A stretch of 64,000 bases of DNA from Climacteris rufus (lineage: Eukaryota > Chordata > Aves > Passeriformes > Climacteridae): NCBI GenBank assembly GCA_013398175.1, contig VZRZ01002229.1, positions 169,899 to 233,898 of the forward strand. The letters run 5' to 3'. The notes under the pieces are model-generated. The model was not told the origin of the DNA. It searched no databases and was given only the letters and a program-made list of their open reading frames with translations. Positions 9,911 through 20,040 of this stretch are shown piece by piece. Each line of letters starts with the position of its first letter. The stretch's first letter is position 1. Made by a program: the position numbers and the translations under genes.

Positions 9911-12614
9911 GGACCATTGACCAGAAGGTCTGGGAGCTGCCAAAGCCAAAGGTTCGTGCTGGAGTAAGTGAATGGCTGCTGAGAGCACCTGGGAGTGGGC
10001 TCAGCTCTGGGAACACAGAGCCCAGAGCCAGCAGGGCCCCGGTGCCAGGGTGAGGGGCAGTGAGGCTGCAGGGACAGCACAGCTCGAGCCTTCCTGGCTG
10101 CAGCTTCCCTCTGAGGGATGAGCACTGCTGCCAGTGCTGGAGAAATGTATTGGTTTCATTAAGCTTAAATGATTAGCTCCAGGCCTTGATAATGATACTT
10201 AATGGATCTAATATTTTTTGGGGTGATTATGCTGTTGTATACAGCATGTATATCATTAATAACCTCCTTTAAACCTCCTTGCTTTCACTGTCACTAATGA
10301 TGTTCAAGCCCTTTTTATGCCTAAGCCCAATTAGCTCCAATAAAGAGGCTTTGCCCCATGAAGGATGTCTGGCTGTGCTGAGAGGAAGATGCTGATGTGT
10401 TTGGCAGGAGGATGCTTGGATTTGTTCTCAGGAGCTGTGGGGTGAGCCCTGCAGGGGGGTCAGGGCAGCCCTGGTGGGTGCAGGAGGTGGTTGAAAGCCT
10501 CTGGTCTGTTCAAAACCCCTTTCCCAATCCCATCCTGAGTTCTACACCAGCCAGGACCCCCCCACGCCCCCGGTTTTATCACCTCTTGGTGTCTGTAGGT
10601 GAGGGTGGTGAAGTGAAACCCTCCTCACTCCTTTCCCCAGGGGTGATGATGGATGCATCGAGGACTCTGTTTCCCAGGGAAGGCCAGGACCCGTGTTGTT
10701 CCTCTGTGATCCCCATGCTGGATGCAGCCAGGTGCAAGAAGGAATATCACCACTCTCTCCAAACTCTCCCTGAACCTTTTCCTCACGCCTGGGAGGAGAA
10801 ACCAGGCTTGGCTGCTTCTGTGCTCCTTCTCACCCGAGCCTCCTTCCCATCCTCCTGCGAGTTGATTAATCCATTAGGATTAACCTCTCTTTAACTCCTT
10901 GATTAGCTGCATTTTAAAACTCCATTTGTTTTCCTTTTTACATCAAGCAAGAGCCAAAAAAAGAGGGCAATTTGCAGCGATACTGATTTAGTGCAATTTC
11001 AGAAAATCAGGGCGAGCGTCGGGAAGGCGTGCTCGGCATTCCAACTCCTCCCAGCGAGCTGCAAGGGGCCCCAGCCCACAGGAGCCACACTGGGGAGGAA
11101 AACCACAGAACCAGCCTCCCCCTCAGTCCCCAGGGCTGGTTTCTGGTGGTGTTGGTGCAAACCTGGAGGATGCAGCCTGCGTTTCAAAGTCTCCTTGGGG
11201 AAACTGAGGCTCTCGTGTGTGGGGTAGCAAGGAGGATCCTCAGCCCTTAGGTGGCTTTTTGGTCCCACAGGGACACCCATTTCTCCACTGGAAATGTCCC
11301 TGATTTCCCTGAACTGGGCATGGCAGGAATTTCTCAATACAGAGCTTCTTGCTCTAAGATCACACAGGATCATGGGTTGGACTCACGCAGGTTTGATTTG
11401 ATTTGCCAGGTTTAGACCCAGTCCTGGGTTTGGTAAAACCAAGTTTAGCCCATGCCCTCAATGAGCTGCCAGACCCCCCAAAATCTGGGGGTGGTTGATG
11501 ACAAAAGCTTTGCCTGTCTGTGCCAGGAGCTTGGCTCAGTGTCAGCTCCAGCTTTTCCTGTGGGGCACCTGCCCTTCTCTGCCAGGCAGGAGCCATGAGG
11601 GAAAAATCACCAATTCAATCACCAAATTGCTTCAAAAGCAAGCAAACCCAGTGGATTTAGACCAAAATCTCTACTGTTCTCAAATGCCTGTCTTTCCCTT
11701 CCCATTGTGTCCCCTGGGACAGAGGGACTCCTCTGAGGCCGTGCTGGGACTGTCCCCTTGCTGAGGCTGAGGCTGTGGGACACAGGCAGCAGTGGGGATG
11801 AGCTGGGCTGAGCAGTGCTCTGACAGTTCCATGGTCGGGGCTGTTTTGACCCTCCTGTCCTGCTTTAACCCAGTTCTGAGCCCCCTGGCCTCTCCCCTTA
11901 CAGGACATCCACAGGCAGGAGTGGACAGTCACCCTGTGTCCCATCCCTGGCCAGGCACAGCTCATCCCCTGGACAAACTGGCTGCTCCAGAGTTACTCCT
12001 GCTGTGTCAATGTGATTATTAAGCTCTAAGGTGACACCAAACACCCCGTGGCCTGTGTGAACCCTTTGATTCTTTTTTGGGGCACTTCCTCTGGCAGTGG
12101 ATCAGTGTTTGAGTTCGGATGCTCTCGGACGTGGCTGGTAGGGCTGAGGCTCAGGGAGCTCATCGCAGCCAAGGCTCAGAGCTGGGGCCTGGGGTGTCCC
12201 TCTCACCTGGCTGAGGGCTGGGATTCTCCCCTGGGGTTGGGCTGCTGAAGGAAATGGCTCCTCTCTCCCACGGAGCTGGATTTTTGGGTCTGGCTGGCTG
12301 CACAGAGCAGCTTTCCCTGCAGCTCTTTGGGCTGCCTGGGAAAGGCTGAGAGCAGCAGGGACATCCCTGGAGCCTTTCTCCTCTTCCAGACTGCCCAATT
12401 GCAGGGTGTTTATAAGGACCTTGGAGATGTCTCTAAGGTTTTGGAGCAGTTCAATGTGTTTCTAAGCTATTTTGGGGGTGCATGAGTGGGAAATACAATC
12501 ATGAACACACATGCCTACGAGCACCCACGTGCCTGCAGCTCCAAGCGTTCAGGCAAGCAGGTTCAAAGACCTGCAAGGGAACCTTTTTTTCCCATTACAG
12601 AAGCGAAACAAGGC

Positions 12615-12670
12615 AAAACCAAGCAGGAATTGGTACAAAACCAAGCAGGAATTGGTACAAAACCAAGCAG
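12615..12670 (+). repeat. 22-bp tandem repeat, about 2.5 copies
   Basis: The unit AAAACCAAGCAGGAATTGG+TAC occurs at 12615-12636 and 12637-12658 with no mismatch, then as a 12-bp partial copy to 12670. Identical copies suggest recent duplication or a polymorphic minisatellite. Confidence 0.9.
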
Positions 12671-13981
12671 AGAGCTTTGCCTGGTAGGACTGCAGCTCCC
12701 AAAGCTGAGCCCCCCTCCCTGCACGGGTAGTGTTGGAGCTGGGAAATTCTCTGGGAGCCGTCTGGGAGCTGTCAAAATATATCATAAGCTGCTGTTGAGG
12801 TTTAAAAAGCTTCACGCTGATGCACAATTTAGGGGAAGCATCTTGCATTTCCATAGATGTACAACAAGATTTTCTGAAATTGCAATGATATGAGAAAACG
12901 TCTTCTAAAGTGGCACCCAGATGGCGGGAGGAAATTGTGCTGTTTGAATTCTCTTCAGATAAATCGAAGCTAAAAGGATGTTAAACATTTTATAGGTTTT
13001 TTTCCTCCCTCCCCCCACTTCCACCACCTGCTACTGAAATGACATAAGAGGAGCCATCAAACAGAGCAAGCAAGAGATCTTTGTGGGACATGGCTTGGGA
13101 AATGGCCTCATCTGAGGGCATTTAACACCCAGAGATCCCAAACCCAGCAGGGTCAGGTCAGGGCTCCTCTCTCCTCCCCCGTGGATGTTGGGAGCCATGT
13201 GGGGTGGCAGAATTCAGGTTCCTTGGGGCCTTTGTGTGACCCTGGAGTGCAGCTGGAGCGATGGGGAGAGGCTGTGCAGCCCTGGAGCGATGGCTCTGGG
13301 GGTGTGGGTGAGGTGCTGCTCCTCAGAACCAGCCCCAGCATAAACCTCACTGTAAAATTAGAGCCCAGGTCGAAGCAGGCAAGCTTTGTGACAGCAAACT
13401 GCACACCCACTCCCTGGGAAGGTGCCTTTTGGGACAGGGATTTCTTGGGGGGGTTTGCCCAAACTCATTTCTGGCAAAGGAGCCACAGGCAAACCCCAGG
13501 CATCAGGGCTCACTCGGTGTGAGTGAAATGCCGTGGCTGGAGCTGTATTTCTCCTTGGAAAGCCACCTCCTGCAGGATGCAGAGCCCCTCAAATGCACGA
13601 ATGGAGGATTTGGCTATAAATCCCTCTGATTCCAGCCATGCCCAGAGCTGTTCTGCCTTAGGGACAGGCTCTCCACGCCTCTTCCAGGCGAGGTTTTGGA
13701 GCCTCCCCAGCAGCAGGCACTGCCCTCGCAGGTGCTCTTTGTTTTCCTGCTCCTTGGCATTCACAGGCGAGCAGCATTTTCACTCCTGAGCTAAATATGT
13801 CACTTTGTCTTGTAGCGGCTGCCAGGTTTCGGAGCGCTGGCACCTCGCGGAGGCACCCGCAGGACAAATGCCAATAATTACTCACCGTCCTTACTCAGGG
13901 AGGAAGAGCTGGGCTTCGCGGCTCCTTGTTTTTGTTTTGAAAGTAAAACGAGCCTGTTTACCTGGCTGTTTACTGAAGCTG

Positions 13982-13988
13982 TGAGTCA
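13982..13988 (+). promoter_or_regulatory. AP-1 consensus site
   Basis: TGAGTCA at the left edge of the CpG- and G-rich patch at 14 kb. A single motif; use unknown. Confidence 0.15.
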
Positions 13989-14043
13989 GGGCACAGGAAA
14001 GGTGTGCGGGCTGGTTTGTGCCCTCGGACGGGTCGCGCTGCCC

Positions 14044-14069
14044 GGGGCTGGGCTGGGCTGCTCGGGGGG
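14044..14069 (+). other. Potential G-quadruplex
   Basis: Four G runs (GGGG, GGG, GGG, GGGGGG) separated by loops of 2, 2 and 6 nt satisfy the standard G3+N1-7 rule. Further G runs follow at 14114-14145. Formation is not shown by sequence alone. Confidence 0.5.
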
Positions 14070-14639
14070 CACCGGGAGCAGCAGCAGCGAATGTGCCAGC
14101 CTGGGTTGTGTTCCCCCGGGGGGATGTGCTGGGGGTGACAGGGTGCTGGCATGCCCAGGAAGCCTTTTCCCCATCCCTCCCTGCTCACGCTGGTGGGCAC
14201 CAGCGGGGTGAGAAGCCTCGGTGCTGGGCAGCACCCGCACCCACGGCTGGGTCAGCTTTGTGCCCCATCCAGGCTGGTCCCCTGGAGCAGTTGTCCCTTC
14301 AGCCCATCCCTGGGCAAGCTATTTTTTAATACTCCTTTTAAAATTCTTTCCAGTGTTGTCGGATTCATCCCAGCAGATGGGTCCTTCAGCAGGCAGGGTG
14401 CTGCTCCCCATGGGCGGTGAGGTGGCTTTGTGCTTCACACCGAATGGAGGTCACCGGCAGGGCATGTGGTGGTGTTTTTTTAGAGCGCTTCCCAGCTGGG
14501 ATCTGGCTTAAGTTTTGGGGGAAGAGATCCTGGGCAGGATCCCAGCAGCTTTTTCCAAGGGCTGAGCCTGCAAGGAGCACCTGCTCATCACCAGCGTGGG
14601 CTTCCCGGCTCCCAGCAGAGCTGCAGAACCACGGGGGCT

Positions 14640-14840
14640 GCGAGTGGGTATTTTTAAACAACCTTGGCCGGGCGGGCTCTGCCGGAGCGCTGCCTTTTCC
14701 TGTTATCTCTTCTGCAATTCCGGAGCGATTTGGGGGCGGCCGTCCCGCCGGGGGAGCAGCTCCCGCAGCTGCGGGTGCGGAGCTCCCAGCCCGGCTGCCG
14801 GCGGGACACGGCGCTGCCTCGCTTATCACAGCGCGGGATG
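14640..14840. promoter_or_regulatory. CpG-rich patch without an assigned gene
   Basis: CpG dinucleotides are dense (CGGGCGGG, GCGGCCG, CCCGCCGG, CGGCGGGACACGGCGC) compared with the flanks. It resembles a small CpG island, but no TATA box, first exon or known gene start could be attached to it. It could be a promoter of a non-coding RNA, an enhancer, or just GC-rich background. Confidence 0.35.
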
Positions 14841-17800
14841 CCCAGCCAACATCCCAATCTTGCCTCCAAATTGCTCCCAGCGCCAGGTTGTTCTGGAGGG
14901 CTTGCTGTGTTATCTGTGATACCCACAAAGCCAGATAATAATAGTAATACCGTTTGGTGGAGCGCCGTTCGTGCAACGAGGCTGTCACTTGTCACCGAGG
15001 ATGCTGTGTGCGGCAGCCTGTTAAACAGAGAGTCACAGCAAGGCTGGCAGTAGCCAGCCCGAGCACAGCCCAGCGAGGATGTTCTGTGCTGCACGGCTCT
15101 GCTCCCTGGCTGCTGCAGCCCTGATGCAGAGATGTCCTGGCGTGCTGTGGCTTGTAGGGACCCTGAGAGCACGGCCCTGGGTCTCGTGAGTTGTCTGATT
15201 TTGGCTGAGATGCTTCCCTGAGCCAGGCTGAGCCTGCCCTGCTGTGTGAGCTCGCTCCCCTCTGAATCCACGTGCTGCTTAGAGGGTGGTCTTGCCAATG
15301 GACCCCAAATTTGGGGATGAGCAGATGCCAAATGCATCCCGTGGGACGTGCAGGGGGAGCAGAAGGTGTGTGGGCCCCTTGGCTGCTCACCCTGGGGATG
15401 GGCAGATGCTGCATCACCCCAACAGCCGGGCACAGCCGAGCTCCCAGAGCAGGCAGCATCAGCTTGTAGCTGGAGGCACTGCGTGCTCATCTTTCTCCTC
15501 CCTTTTTCCCTTAAAAAAGATATTTCAAACATGAAAGCAACGTGAGGACAGGCAGTTACACATCTGGAAATGTGTCATGAATGAAATAAGGATATGGGAG
15601 GGTTTCTGTAGGAATTCATCTCCACAGTATCTGCTCCACAGAAAGCCATAAACTTGTTAAGAACATAAAAATCTCACTTTTTTTTCCCTTGACCACATAC
15701 CCAGTGCCTATTTCCCCCAGCTGCAGACCCTGTGCTTGAGCAGAGAGAATGTTCTCTGCACCTACACTGAAAGCAGCAACAAACCCCCCACAAGCCTCAA
15801 TAATTCAGCATTTTCTGTTTGTAAATGCAGTGGGGGGAACAGAAAGCTCTGTGGAAGCGAAATGTCTTTCTCAAATCATCAGGTTATTTTTATGTGCGTC
15901 GATATTTCCTCCTGTGTGTGTAAATACCTCCCCCACACACGCAGCTTTATCTCAAGGAGTGAAATAAAAATAGTGGGAGATGGAAAGGGAAGCGGGCGAG
16001 GGGGCGGTTGCGCTTTTGGGAAGAACAGCGAAGTCACGGTGACAGCGTGGTCTGACAAAGCCCCAGCCTCCCAGGCCTGCAGGAATGGTGTTCAAGGAAG
16101 GAATTCAATGGCTTTCCCTCTGTGTTTCCATTTCTCCCAACAAGCCCAGCCCAGGGCTCAGCGTTGCACTGGGGGAGTTTGGAGAAGCTCCAAGGAGCCG
16201 GGAATTGCTGCTCCGTGGCTCGGGTAAATGCCCCCCATCCTGCAGGTGCCAGGGTGGCACCGAGGGATCCCCGTGCCTCTCTGGGCTCCTGGCAGTGCCC
16301 GCTTTGCCCGGTTGTTTTCCCATGCCAATCCCTGGCCCTGCTTCTTCCCAACCTTCCTCCTCTGCAAGCCCAGTTGCAGGGAGAGGTGGTGAGTGACCCC
16401 TGAGGAGCAGAGGGATGTGCTGCAGCTTGATGCAGAAGTTCTGTAGGCTCTTATTTCATTCCCCCCAGCCTTCCCAGTAGGAGAGTAGCAAAGGGATTTC
16501 TGACAGCTCAAGCTCTACAAAGTGGGGAGGAAATTTCCCTAGGGAATACAAATAAAAAGGGTTATATGATCTGGTGTCCTGCATGTCCTGGCTTAGTATA
16601 ATTTATTGTCATTGCTCCTCTTATTTTTTCAGTGATAACAAAAGGAGGATTATGAAATACCCTGCTGCAGGAGGCTGCATGGCTGGGTGGTGGCAGGTAG
16701 GGAACACGGTGACCCTCAGCACAGAGGATTTCTGGAGGGACAGGTACATCCAGCACCCATCACAGCATCAGAGCTCAAACTGCACCAGCTGAACTTTGGC
16801 TGGAGCAGAAATAAAACCAGCAGGTCTAATAATACCCGGGTGCAGGCAGTTCCAGAGGGCCTCTGCCAGCTGCTGCCGTGTCACAAGTCCCCCAGCATTG
16901 TGCAAAGTCACTGTTCCTGTCCCACCCAGCCAGGCCCCGCAGGTCCCCCGTCCCAGCCGCTCCCGCAGGGCTTGGAGGAGCCCGGCTCAGCTCAGGCAGC
17001 TCCTCCTCCACTTTGGGAAAGAGCTGGGAGGATTTCCAAATGCCTCCACTTGGCAGCCAATCCCCACCATTCCAGTAATGCACTAGAAGTCAATCTGAAG
17101 AGAGGGCAAGGCTTGTATCCCTGTAAAATTTATTTCTGGTCCCCCTCCCTCTGCACAGCATCTCCTGGCTGCTGACAATGCCCAATCTGTTAATTTCCAG
17201 CAAGGCCGAGGCTGGATGCAGGTGGGAGATGATGTGTAGAGAAAGGATGATTCAATTAGCATTATTTTTTTCCGGTAAACCTCCCAGCTCCTGCGACATG
17301 CACGCTGTGACCTGCCACGGTTGGCACAGGGACTCGGGCAGCCCTCACCTCTTTGTGCTCCTCGCTCAGCCCTGTGCACTGGGACAGGTCACAGGTAGTG
17401 CCTGGCAAAGGCTCCTGGTGTCCAAAGCCAGATCCAGGGGGTTGGCAATGTCCCCTGAACTTCTTGCTGAGCGAGTTCCTGGCATTCACAGGGCTGGGGC
17501 AGCACTGTGAGGGACAGAGTGGCCTTTGGGAGCAGAGCATTGCCCTGCTCCATGTTTTGGGCACAGATTTGCTCCGTGCACTTGCACCTGTAGCAAAGCT
17601 GCTGGCAGTACAAATTTAGGCCATTTGGGTGTTTTCCCTGCAAAACCCCTTTGTCAGCAGCCCCTCTCCCCTCCTCACCCACATTGCAGGAGACATTTCT
17701 CACTTCAGTGGCGTGTGCCCACCGCTCCTCTGAGTCACTGCTGTTAGCAGGAGCTCGTAATTCTTCGGGGTTTGTTCAAGTACAAATGTCTTTGGAAAAG

Positions 17801-18149
17801 GGCATTAAATCAGACACTTGACTGAGGTCCCGGTGGTGACTAATTCCCATGGCACTCCCCGTTCCTGCTTAACCCTGCTGGGCTCGCTGCAGGCTGGGGC
17901 TTCCAAAGGGATCCTGGCAGGCAGAGGAGCAAAGGAAAAGCTGAACATTGCAGGAGAACAGCTTGAAAGGGGCAGGCAGGGGCTGTGGCACAGAGGGGAC
18001 AGACCCCAGAGTGCTCCCTCCGGGTGCCACATTCCCTGGAGAGCACAGTCAGTGTGAGCTGTGCCTCAGTCCCAACCAGGGGCACAGCACAAAGCAAAAC
18101 CTAATGCTTGTGCCCAAAATTGGCTGGAAAGGCTTGAGGAGGGGGAGAA

Positions 18150-18310
18150 ATCAGACAGTGGTTTGGCTTGGAAGGGAATTTACAGATAATCTAGTTCAAA
18201 CTCCCCTGCCATGGGCAGGGACACCTTCCATGAGACCAGGTTGCTCCAAGCCCCATCCAGCCTGACCTCGGGACACTTCCAGGGATGGGACATCCACAGC
18301 AACCTGAAAA
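18150..18310 (-). mobile_element. CR1 LINE fragment, - orientation
   Basis: Reads GGCTTGGAAGGGA, ATCTAGTTCAAACTCCCCTG, CCATGGGCAGGGACACCTTC, ACCAGGTTGCTCCAAGCCCC and CACTTCCAGGGATGGGACAT, the reverse complement of the avian CR1 3' region in its normal order. The element is 5'-truncated and stops at CAGCAACCTG near 18306. Confidence 0.85.
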
Positions 18311-18329
18311 AAATCCCTCTCCATGGAAG

Positions 18330-18425
18330 AGCTGGGTTTAATGGACCTGGCAGTGCTGGATTCATTGTTGGACTCGATGATTTTAGAGGTCTTTCCCAAC
18401 CTGAGTTGTCCTGTGGTTCTGTGAT
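18330..18425 (+). mobile_element. CR1 LINE fragment, + orientation
   Basis: GGACCTGGCAGTGCTGGATT, then TTGGACTCGATGATTTTAGA, GGTCTTTCCCAACCTGAGTT and TTCTGTGAT follow the CR1 3' terminus in forward order. With the preceding minus-strand copy it forms an inverted pair whose 3' ends point outward. Confidence 0.8.
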
Positions 18426-18430
18426 CTCCC

Positions 18431-19911
18431 TGGGTTCAGTGCTGGATGGCTCTGGATGGCTCTGCACTGGCCACCTCCAAAAAACAACGCTGGCTTTGTT
18501 TGCTGCTTGAGTCCCTGCTGAAAACATGACCCTCGAGGGGACTTTAGCAAGGTGAAGCAGCTTTTGCCCCAGCTTTGCTCTCCCCCTGTTCACCTGGAGA
18601 GCCTGGGGAGCAGGAGCAGCCTGTGAGCGCTGCGGCCGAGCGGCTGCGGGACGGGGCAGAACTCATTAGAGCCCCTGCAAAATGACATCTCTTTCCACAG
18701 ATGGGAAGCTGCTTCCCCTTTGTCTGCCTCCTTCAGTTAATTAGTTATCTCAGAGGTTGCATTTGCATTCCCCTCTTTGTGGAGTACCCTTTTGTTAACT
18801 ACTTTTCATATACTTTTATGAAGTCGGCCGCTGAAACAGCCTCATTTATCTCACCAGCGACAGGCTGAGAGGCTTGCCCAGAGCTGTGTGCCAGATGCTG
18901 GGATTGGAAAATAAGGTTTGGCTTGTCTGGTGTTTGGAAAGGAGACAGAAGGTGCAGGGCTGTGAGGAGAAAGTCCCAGGCTGCTAAAGCCAAGAGCTGG
19001 ATCTTGACAACTTCTATAAAAATGTTCAATCTGTTGCTTTTGGGAGGTTTGCAGGAGCCAGACAGGTTGGTGGTGTTGCCAGCCGTGGGTTTGGATATCT
19101 CCATTGTCAGCTGATGGGAGCAGGGTGTGAACATCCAGATTTCTCAAGCTTTATGTGCTGCATCCCCCCTCCAGCAGTGCTGGGTGTGTGTCCCCAGGGG
19201 CAGGGGGACACCAGGAGCCCTCCCTTCCCCCGGGGAGCCTGGGGACACCCCAAAGTTGCTGCTTCACACATTTACCCTCTGTTAGCAAAACCATGAGCAA
19301 CAGCAGCACTGATCGATTCCTGTTGTTATTGTTAGGAAATGTTTGCAAAAATCAATGTTTCCTCTGTAGCATAAACAATCCATGGAGCCCTGCACCAGTG
19401 GGGGACATGGCTGGGTGGGTTTGGCTGCTCTGAGGCATTTTGCAGGGATCCCACGGGATGTTATGCTAGAAAAAAGGGAATTCTGCCATGGGTTCAGCCA
19501 TCCCTCCAGTCCAGGAGAGGTTTTTTTTGGCAATGAGCAACCATACCTTTAAACTGAGACTTTGAAAATTCAGAGCACAGCTCGACTACTGGGGGAGAAA
19601 TAAAGCCCAAAATACATAAATCTCTTTATTTTCTGCACCAGTGGGTTTGTATTGGCCTGTTAGTTGAGGCTCCTGGAGGTATCCGCTGGGATGCAACTAT
19701 TACACATCCAAACTGTCACAAATAGAACCACAGCTCTGAGAGACAAAGGGTAATTTATTGAGAAAAGGTGTCATTTAGGTGGAAGGATGCAAGAAAGAGA
19801 GACAGTCGCTGTGGAACTGCCAAAAGAAAATACCAGATCCGCTGATAGGCAGCGAACAGCTTTGAATTTCCAAAGCTGCCCTTGAGGGATAAGAAAATAA
19901 AAGCTAAGGAC
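18431..19911. other. Intergenic DNA
   Basis: No gene is recognised. Mixed composition, with an ATTA-rich stretch near 18730-18850. Open frames are short and unremarkable. Confidence 0.5.
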
Positions 19912-20040
19912 AAAAAAAAAAAAAAAAAAAAANNNNNNNNNNNNNNNNNNNNNNNNNNNNNNNNNNNNNNNNNNNNNNNNNNNNNNNNNNNNNNNNNNNN
20001 NNNNNNNNNNNNNNNNNNNNNAAAAAAAAAAAAAAAAAAA
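19912..20040. other. Assembly gap of 89 N flanked by poly-A
   Basis: Poly-A runs 19912-19932 on the left (21 A) and 20022-20040 on the right (19 A), with 89 Ns at 19933-20021. The gap sits wholly inside an A homopolymer or A-rich repeat. A size of 89 rather than a round number suggests an estimated gap size. Confidence 0.95.

Larger units (their letters stand above)
9911..18149. other. GC-rich intergenic DNA
   Basis: No gene is recognised. It contains an AT-rich island with homeodomain-type cores (10141-10330), the 22-bp tandem repeat, a G-rich/CpG-rich patch at 14.0-14.85 kb, and many chance open frames. The longest, 292 codons on the minus strand at 14654-15532, overlaps the CpG-rich patch and has no domain. 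Confidence 0.5.

Noticed and set aside
9330..10016. 228-codon minus-strand frame
   Set aside because: It runs through the CR1 fragment and an AT-rich island with no change in character, which a real gene would not do; no recognisable domain.
14654..15532. 292-codon open frame on the minus strand
   Set aside because: It lies over a CpG- and GC-rich patch where stops are rare, its composition is low in structured residues, other frames over the same stretch are also open, and it has no domain or splice pattern.
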